Below, one piece after another: positions 6,920-10,043 of a stretch of DNA of 10,043 nt. The position numbers and the translations under genes were made by a program. Positions within the stretch are counted from its first letter, which is position 1. Each line of letters starts with the position of its first letter. The notes under the pieces were generated by a model. That model worked only from the letters and a program-made list of their open reading frames with translations, ran no database searches and was not told the DNA's origin. The DNA is from an uncultured Kineosporia sp. (GTDB taxonomy: Bacteria; Actinomycetota; Actinomycetes; Actinomycetales; Kineosporiaceae), in assembly GCA_937859855.1 (NCBI GenBank), contig CALMAR010000014.1, forward strand, positions 1-10,043, in the 5' to 3' direction.

Positions 6920-7725
6920 GAGCTGCTCGCTTCCGGGCTGGCGATCACGGCGTCCGGGCTGGTCGTCGCGTGCTGAAGGGTGAGCGATCCGGCGAAGGCG
7001 GGCAGGTTGAGGCGAGGCTGCTCCTGCACCTTCCAGCCCAGCCGCAGCGCGGCCACGTACTGCAGGTAGTAGGAGATCGCCGCCGAGGCGCTCAGAGCCG
7101 CCCGCAGCCGCTTGACGTCGCCGATGGCGGTGATCGAATAGGGCGGAGAGTAGACCCTGCCCTGCAGGATCAGGGTGTTGCCGACACAGCGGACGGCACT
7201 GGTGGAGATCACCCGCTGGTCCTGAAGCATCATCGCTTCGGCACCGCCGGCCCAGAGCGCGTTGACCACCGCCTGCACGTCCTGCTGGTGCACGACCAGG
7301 TCGTCCGGGCCGGCCTGGGCGGGCACCGCGGCGTCCCGCGGAGCATCGTTCAGGGTGACCACCAGACCGGGCCCGCTGACCGGGATGACTCCGGCGGCCA
7401 GAGCCAGTCCGGACGAGTGCCGTTCGAGGTCACGCACGGCGCTGCTGCCGGCGGCGCCGGCCGCGGCCTCCCGGTCGACCTGTTCGTGCAGGGCGGCCAC
7501 TCGCTGGGCCCGGGCCTGCACCCTGAGGGTCTCGGCGCTTACCAGGTCGGCCAGGTCGGCTCGCTCCGAGCGCAGCTGCGTGCCCTTGGAGGTGCTCGCG
7601 CTGGTGGCGAACAGCAAGCCGGCCACGACGAGAACCAGAGTGACCCCGGCCGTACCCGCCCGGCGGCGGCGCTGAAGGCGCAGTGACTCGTCCGGCCCGT
7701 CTTCGGCCTCCGATGCCCAGGTCAC
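6916..7725 (-). CDS. DUF881 family single-pass membrane protein
   Basis: This 269-residue protein of unknown biochemical role matches the DUF881 (UPF0749, YlxX/YlxW-like) family. That family is found beside crgA and the pkn cluster in many actinobacteria (Rv0012 in M. tuberculosis). A basic N-terminus (RLQRRRR at 16-22) precedes one membrane segment (about 24-42), so most of the protein should lie outside. A likely coiled coil follows at about 50-88. The core domain has SGPGLVVTLND at 117-127 and a conserved-looking block with ALWAGGAEAMMLQDQRV (156-172) and GNTLILQGRVYSPPY (182-196). The tail is Ser/Ala-rich. The start is GTG 7725; an in-frame TAG lies 12 bases upstream. No Shine-Dalgarno sequence is visible, and a TAGCGT hexamer ends seven bases before the GTG, which would suit a leaderless mRNA. 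The context suggests an envelope or division role, unproven. Confidence 0.88.
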   Translation of the reverse strand: MTWASEAEDGPDESLRLQRRRRAGTAGVTLVLVVAGLLFATSASTSKGTQLRSERADLADLVSAETLRVQARAQRVAALHEQVDREAAAGAAGSSAVRDLERHSSGLALAAGVIPVSGPGLVVTLNDAPRDAAVPAQAGPDDLVVHQQDVQAVVNALWAGGAEAMMLQDQRVISTSAVRCVGNTLILQGRVYSPPYSITAIGDVKRLRAALSASAAISYYLQYVAALRLGWKVQEQPRLNLPAFAGSLTLQHATTSPDAVIASPEASSS

Positions 7726-7763
7726 AGCACTACGCTAAGGGACGTCGAAAAGGAGAGCCGACC
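7726..7763. promoter_or_regulatory. Divergent promoter region for the DUF881-trpG pair and crgA
   Basis: The 38-bp gap must contain or adjoin promoters for both directions. On the minus strand TAGCGT (7737-7732) and on the plus strand TACGCT (7731-7736) both fit the TANNNT pattern of actinobacterial -10 elements, and they overlap almost completely. No convincing -35 hexamer is seen for either. The crgA side also holds a Shine-Dalgarno AGGAG at 7751-7755, eight bases before the ATG. Promoter calls are pattern-based only. Confidence 0.4.
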
Positions 7764-8012
7764 ATGCCTGAGTCGCGGACCCGCCGGAAAGGCACCTTCA
7801 CCGCCCCAGCGGGCAGGATCAACAACAAGCAGCCCAGCCCGCGCTGGTTCGCCGGCCTGATGGTGGGCTTCCTGATCGCCGGGCTGGCCTGGGTGGTCAC
7901 CTATTACGTGACCCAGGGCGATTACCCCATCCCGGGCATTCATGACTTCAATCTGCTGGCCGGCTTCGCGGTGCTGCTGATCGGGTTCGGCATGCTCACC
8001 CGCTGGCGGTAG
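7764..8012 (+). CDS. crgA: CrgA, small two-helix cell division protein
   Basis: CrgA is a small membrane protein of actinobacterial division and septation. In mycobacteria it binds FtsZ, FtsQ, FtsI and CwsA, and in Streptomyces it restrains septation in growing hyphae. The 82 residues show a basic N-terminus (ESRTRRKG, 3-10), a first membrane helix (about 29-49, ending WVVTYYV), a short PIPGIHDFN loop (56-63) and a second helix (about 63-79, AGFAVLLIGFGML), ending TRWR. This is the CrgA plan, slightly shorter than the 93-residue M. tuberculosis protein. ATG 7764 was chosen because of the well-placed AGGAG at 7751-7755 and the match to known CrgA starts. A longer in-frame form starting at 7683 would run into the divergent DUF881 gene. 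Confidence 0.93.
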   Translation: MPESRTRRKGTFTAPAGRINNKQPSPRWFAGLMVGFLIAGLAWVVTYYVTQGDYPIPGIHDFNLLAGFAVLLIGFGMLTRWR

Positions 8013-8109
8013 TTCGACAACCAGCCCCGCAGCCGGTTTCGCCGGCCACCGTCCACAGAGCCGCCTCACAGCTGTGGAATTACATGGGTGCAATTATCCC
8101 CAGGGTTCT
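8013..8109. terminator. Hairpin-rich gap between convergent crgA and the rhomboid gene
   Basis: Two inverted repeats stand out. GCCGG-TTTCG-CCGGC (8032-8046) is a perfect 5-bp GC stem 20 bases after the crgA stop. TCCACAG (8052-8058) and CTGTGGA (8072-8078) form a perfect 7-bp inverted repeat around 13 bases. Neither is followed by a clear T run. A further stem, CACA-GGG-TGTG (8111-8121), lies just inside the end of the rhomboid gene. They may act as bidirectional terminators, but termination is inferred from the convergent layout. Confidence 0.4.
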
Positions 8110-8126
8110 TCACAGGGTGTGGAACA
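8049..8126. other. Cluster of DnaA-box-like 9-mers
   Basis: Five 9-mers resemble the DnaA box TTATCCACA or TTGTCCACA. They are TTATCCCCA at 8094-8102 (8 of 9), CCGTCCACA at 8049-8057 (7 of 9), TTCTTCACA at 8106-8114 (7 of 9), TGTGGAACA on the reverse strand at 8118-8126 (7 of 9) and TGTGGAATT on the reverse strand at 8073-8081 (6 of 9). The last two plus-strand-form matches run into the end of the rhomboid gene. The match counts were made by eye. Some of the similarity follows from the CCACAG/CTGTGG hairpin itself, so DnaA binding is speculative. Confidence 0.25.
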
Positions 8127-9021
8127 CGGCTGACTCGGCCAGACCGTACTTGACCACCGTGAGCACCACCAGAAGCACGGTGATCCCGGCCAGGGCGCCC
8201 CACTGGACGACGTCCCGGCGAGCCCGCGGTGCCTGGGTGAGCGCCACCGCGGCGGCCAGCCCGGTGATCAGGCCACCGAGATGGGCCTGCCAGGCGATGT
8301 TCAGGCTGGGCAGGAAGCCGATGGCGAAGTTCAGCCCGATCACGACCAGCATTCCGGTGGCGTCGCGGCGCAGCTTCCGCTGCACGATCAGATAGGCGCC
8401 GAACAGCCCGAAGACGGCGCCGGATGCCCCCACCGCGCCGGTGTAGAACCGGTCGCTGTCCGGCGCGGCCAGCAGCAGATAACCGACCGAGCCACCGAAT
8501 GCGCAGATCAGGTACAGGGCCAGAAACCGGGCCGATCCGAACAGCGTCTCCAGGTAGGGACCGATCAGCCAGAGCGCGTACATGTTGAACACGATGTGCA
8601 GCACGCTGTCCGGGGAGTGCAGGAAGGCCGAGGTGAGCATTCGCCAGGGCTCGTGCTGGGTCAGGTACGGCGCATAGTCGAACCGGTCGGTGAAGGACAC
8701 GCCGACCGCCATCTGGGCCAGGTACACCGCCACGCAGACACCGACGATCGACAACGTGACGTAAGGCTTGGTTCGGCCGGTGGGGCTGGCCGCACCGCCG
8801 AAGACGGTCCGGGCCCGGCGCACGCCGTGGTTCTGCTGCCGGACACAGTCCACGCACTGGATGCCGACCGCTGCCGGGCGCTGGCACTCGGGGCAGACCG
8901 GGCGGTTGCAGCGCTGGCAGCGCACGTAGGACTCACGGCCGGGGTGGCGCGGGCATACCGGGGCCGCCACCGGCTCTGTACTGCCGGTGACTCCCCCCGG
9001 TCCGTCCTCGCTGGTGCTCAT
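8110..9021 (-). CDS. Rhomboid family intramembrane serine protease with N-terminal zinc-finger domain
   Basis: Rhomboids cleave membrane proteins within or near the bilayer. The 303-residue protein has the GASG motif at 198-201 with nucleophile Ser200 and the partner His247 in AHLGGLITG, so the catalytic dyad is intact. His142 and Asn146 in HIVFNMYALW supply the usual oxyanion-region residues. About six or seven hydrophobic segments lie between residue 86 and 292. The N-terminus (23-59) has paired ligands Cys23/His26, Cys35/Cys38, Cys43/Cys46 and Cys56/Cys59, a B-box-like treble of zinc ligands expected to face the cytoplasm. This fusion is common in actinobacterial rhomboids beside ppiA, as in Streptomyces. 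The substrate is unknown. The ATG at 9021 lies 33 bases after the ppiA stop with no strong Shine-Dalgarno sequence, so co-transcription with ppiA is likely. Confidence 0.92.
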   Translation of the reverse strand: MSTSEDGPGGVTGSTEPVAAPVCPRHPGRESYVRCQRCNRPVCPECQRPAAVGIQCVDCVRQQNHGVRRARTVFGGAASPTGRTKPYVTLSIVGVCVAVYLAQMAVGVSFTDRFDYAPYLTQHEPWRMLTSAFLHSPDSVLHIVFNMYALWLIGPYLETLFGSARFLALYLICAFGGSVGYLLLAAPDSDRFYTGAVGASGAVFGLFGAYLIVQRKLRRDATGMLVVIGLNFAIGFLPSLNIAWQAHLGGLITGLAAAVALTQAPRARRDVVQWGALAGITVLLVVLTVVKYGLAESAVFHTL

Positions 9022-9054
9022 TGCTTGCTCAACGATGCAGGCCGCTCACGCGTT

Positions 9055-9594
9055 TCAGCCGCGTTCGATGGTGACGCTTTCGATCACGACGTCCTTCTCC
9101 GGGCGGTCCTGCCGATCAGTGCGGGTGGCGGCGATCTTGTCCACCACCTCACGGCTGGGACCGTCGGCCACCTCACCGAAGATGGTGTGCTTGCCCTGCA
9201 GGTAGGTGGGCGTGGCCACCGTGATGAAGAACTGCGAGCCGTTCGTGCCGCGACCCATCCGCTTGCCTGCGTTGGCCATCGCCAACACGTACGGCTTGGT
9301 GAAACTCAGCTCCGGGTGGATCTCGTCGTCGAAGTCGTAGCCGGGTCCGCCGGTGCCGGTGCCCAGCGGATCACCGCCCTGGATCATGAATCCGCTGATC
9401 ACCCGGTGGAAGATGACGCCGTCGTAGAGCGGAGCCGAGGTTTTGGACCGGGTCCGCGGGTCGGTCCACTCCCGGCTTCCCTCGGCCAGCTCGGCGAAGT
9501 TGTCCACCGTCTTCGGCGCGTGATTCGGAAAGAGCTTGATCTTGATGTCACCCTGATTGGTGTGCAAGGTGGCGTACTGGGGCTGATCGGTCAC
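9055..9594 (-). CDS. ppiA: Cyclophilin-type peptidyl-prolyl cis-trans isomerase
   Basis: This enzyme speeds cis-trans isomerisation of X-Pro bonds and helps protein folding. The 179 residues form one cyclophilin domain. They show FHRVISGFMIQGGD at 62-75 (catalytic Arg64, plus Phe69, Met70 and Gln72), GTGGPGYDFDDE at 80-91, LAMANAG at 104-110, GSQFFIT at 119-125 and GKHTIFGEV at 134-142. Tyr131 stands where human cyclophilin A has Trp121, so strong cyclosporin binding is not expected (inference). The start is GTG 9594: a GAGGA at 9602-9606 lies seven bases upstream and the length then matches M. tuberculosis PpiA (182 residues). The frame stays open upstream to 9798, but that extension is Arg/Pro/Ser-rich and unlike the family. 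No signal peptide or lipobox is seen, so the protein should be cytoplasmic. Confidence 0.95.
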   Translation of the reverse strand: MTDQPQYATLHTNQGDIKIKLFPNHAPKTVDNFAELAEGSREWTDPRTRSKTSAPLYDGVIFHRVISGFMIQGGDPLGTGTGGPGYDFDDEIHPELSFTKPYVLAMANAGKRMGRGTNGSQFFITVATPTYLQGKHTIFGEVADGPSREVVDKIAATRTDRQDRPEKDVVIESVTIERG

Positions 9595-9819
9595 CGGTGG
9601 GTCCTCTTCACCTGTCTCGGCTTCGCGCGGCTGAGAGGAAGCCTCCCGCCGTCGCGCTGTTCGGCTCTGCAGTCTGTCACGGTTATCTACTCGGGATCGG
9701 CCGGGGATTGGCACGGAAGGTGAGCTCAAGGGGTTGGGGTGGCGACCCGGCGAGATCACGCAACGATGGTGTTGGGTAGTGCGTGGATCAGCGCACACAA
9801 GCAGGAGGTGTCCTCAGAC
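9595..9819. promoter_or_regulatory. Divergent gap upstream of ppiA and the small Ala-rich gene
   Basis: This 225-bp gap should hold promoters for ppiA leftwards and the small gene rightwards. I could not place a convincing -35/-10 pair for either. Recognisable elements are the ppiA Shine-Dalgarno (GAGGA on the minus strand, 9606-9602) and AGGAGG at 9803-9808, eleven bases before ATG 9820. No hairpin, RNA gene or repeat stands out. Confidence 0.35.
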
Positions 9820-10032
9820 ATGAAGACCAGTCGGAAGAAGCGCGTCCAGGCTGCGGCTGAGTCCGCTCAGTCGAGCGCCGCAGCCCAGTTCGAGGCGGTC
9901 AGGGACAAGCTGGCGCCGGTGGTGGAGAGCGCGGCGTCCACGGCTCGTGAACGGGGCGCCCAGGCGGCCGAGAAGGTCGGGCCAGCCGTGGGCAGCGCGG
10001 TCGCGACGATGAAGATCGCCAGCAGCGGGTAG
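9820..10032 (+). CDS. Small Ala-rich helical protein of unknown function
   Basis: The product has 70 residues, with a basic start (MKTSRKKR) followed by an Ala/Glu/Ser/Val-rich stretch that should form long amphipathic helices. There is no membrane segment, Cys or catalytic motif. ATG 9820 is preferred because AGGAGG at 9803-9808 lies upstream; the frame is also open from 9739, but that part reads like untranslated leader. Small Ala-rich proteins of the DUF5324 type sit next to ppiA in Streptomyces and look similar in composition, so this may be a shorter relative. That is inferred from memory of gene order, not from an alignment. The stop at 10030-10032 falls just before the window edge. No function can be assigned. 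Confidence 0.65.
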   Translation: MKTSRKKRVQAAAESAQSSAAAQFEAVRDKLAPVVESAASTARERGAQAAEKVGPAVGSAVATMKIASSG

Positions 10033-10043
10033 CCGGGTCGCCG

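Noticed and set aside
7683..7763. N-terminal extension of crgA
   Set aside because: It would overlap the divergent DUF881 gene and include the AGGAG that serves ATG 7764; CrgA proteins do not carry such an extension.
8281..9723. 480-codon open frame on the plus strand across the rhomboid and ppiA genes
   Set aside because: It is opposite two well-supported genes and their gap, with His/Gln/Arg/Gly-rich sequence and no recognisable domain.
9595..9798. 68-codon N-terminal extension of ppiA
   Set aside because: Arg/Pro/Ser-rich, unlike cyclophilins, and it would contain the Shine-Dalgarno site for GTG 9594.

Overview
The window is a very GC-rich chromosomal segment from an actinobacterium (class Actinomycetes). 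It carries the cell-wall and division cluster that lies near oriC in Mycobacterium and Streptomyces. From left to right: the last codons of a gene that is probably pstP, then rodA, pbpA, pknA and pknB on the + strand; trpG/pabA and a DUF881 gene on the - strand; crgA on the + strand; a rhomboid protease and the cyclophilin ppiA on the - strand; and a small Ala-rich unknown gene on the + strand. Orientations match the M. tuberculosis Rv0009-Rv0018 block. The exception is the rhomboid gene between crgA and ppiA, which is the arrangement known from Streptomyces and other non-mycobacterial actinobacteria. I cannot name the genus.

Positions 1-6263 form one tightly packed operon. Its stop and start codons overlap at almost every junction: TGATG at 53-57, GTGA at 1512-1515, a double overlap at 2963-2977 and GTGA at 4395-4398. 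The products are the transmembrane Ser/Thr kinases PknA and PknB (PknB has three extracellular PASTA domains), the SEDS glycosyltransferase RodA, its transpeptidase partner PbpA, and probably the phosphatase PstP that opposes the kinases. Together they couple peptidoglycan sensing to wall synthesis at growth and division sites.

Positions 6264-6286 separate pknB from the convergent pair DUF881-trpG, and the sequence there can fold into terminator-like hairpins. DUF881 and crgA diverge from a 38-bp gap that carries a -10-like hexamer on each strand. crgA and the rhomboid gene converge on a 97-bp gap with hairpins and a cluster of DnaA-box-like 9-mers. The rhomboid gene follows ppiA after 33 bp and is probably co-transcribed with it. 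ppiA and the last small gene diverge from a 225-bp gap.

No tRNA, rRNA, CRISPR array, insertion sequence or prophage is visible. The gene content is conserved and well known, and I do not see a new multi-gene system. The observations most worth a second look are small-scale. An 11-bp tandem duplication creates a four-codon relay ORF between pbpA and pknA. The C-terminal tail of pknA has codon usage that fits another frame better. The PknA linker carries a His-Gln repeat. DnaA-box-like motifs cluster between crgA and the rhomboid gene.
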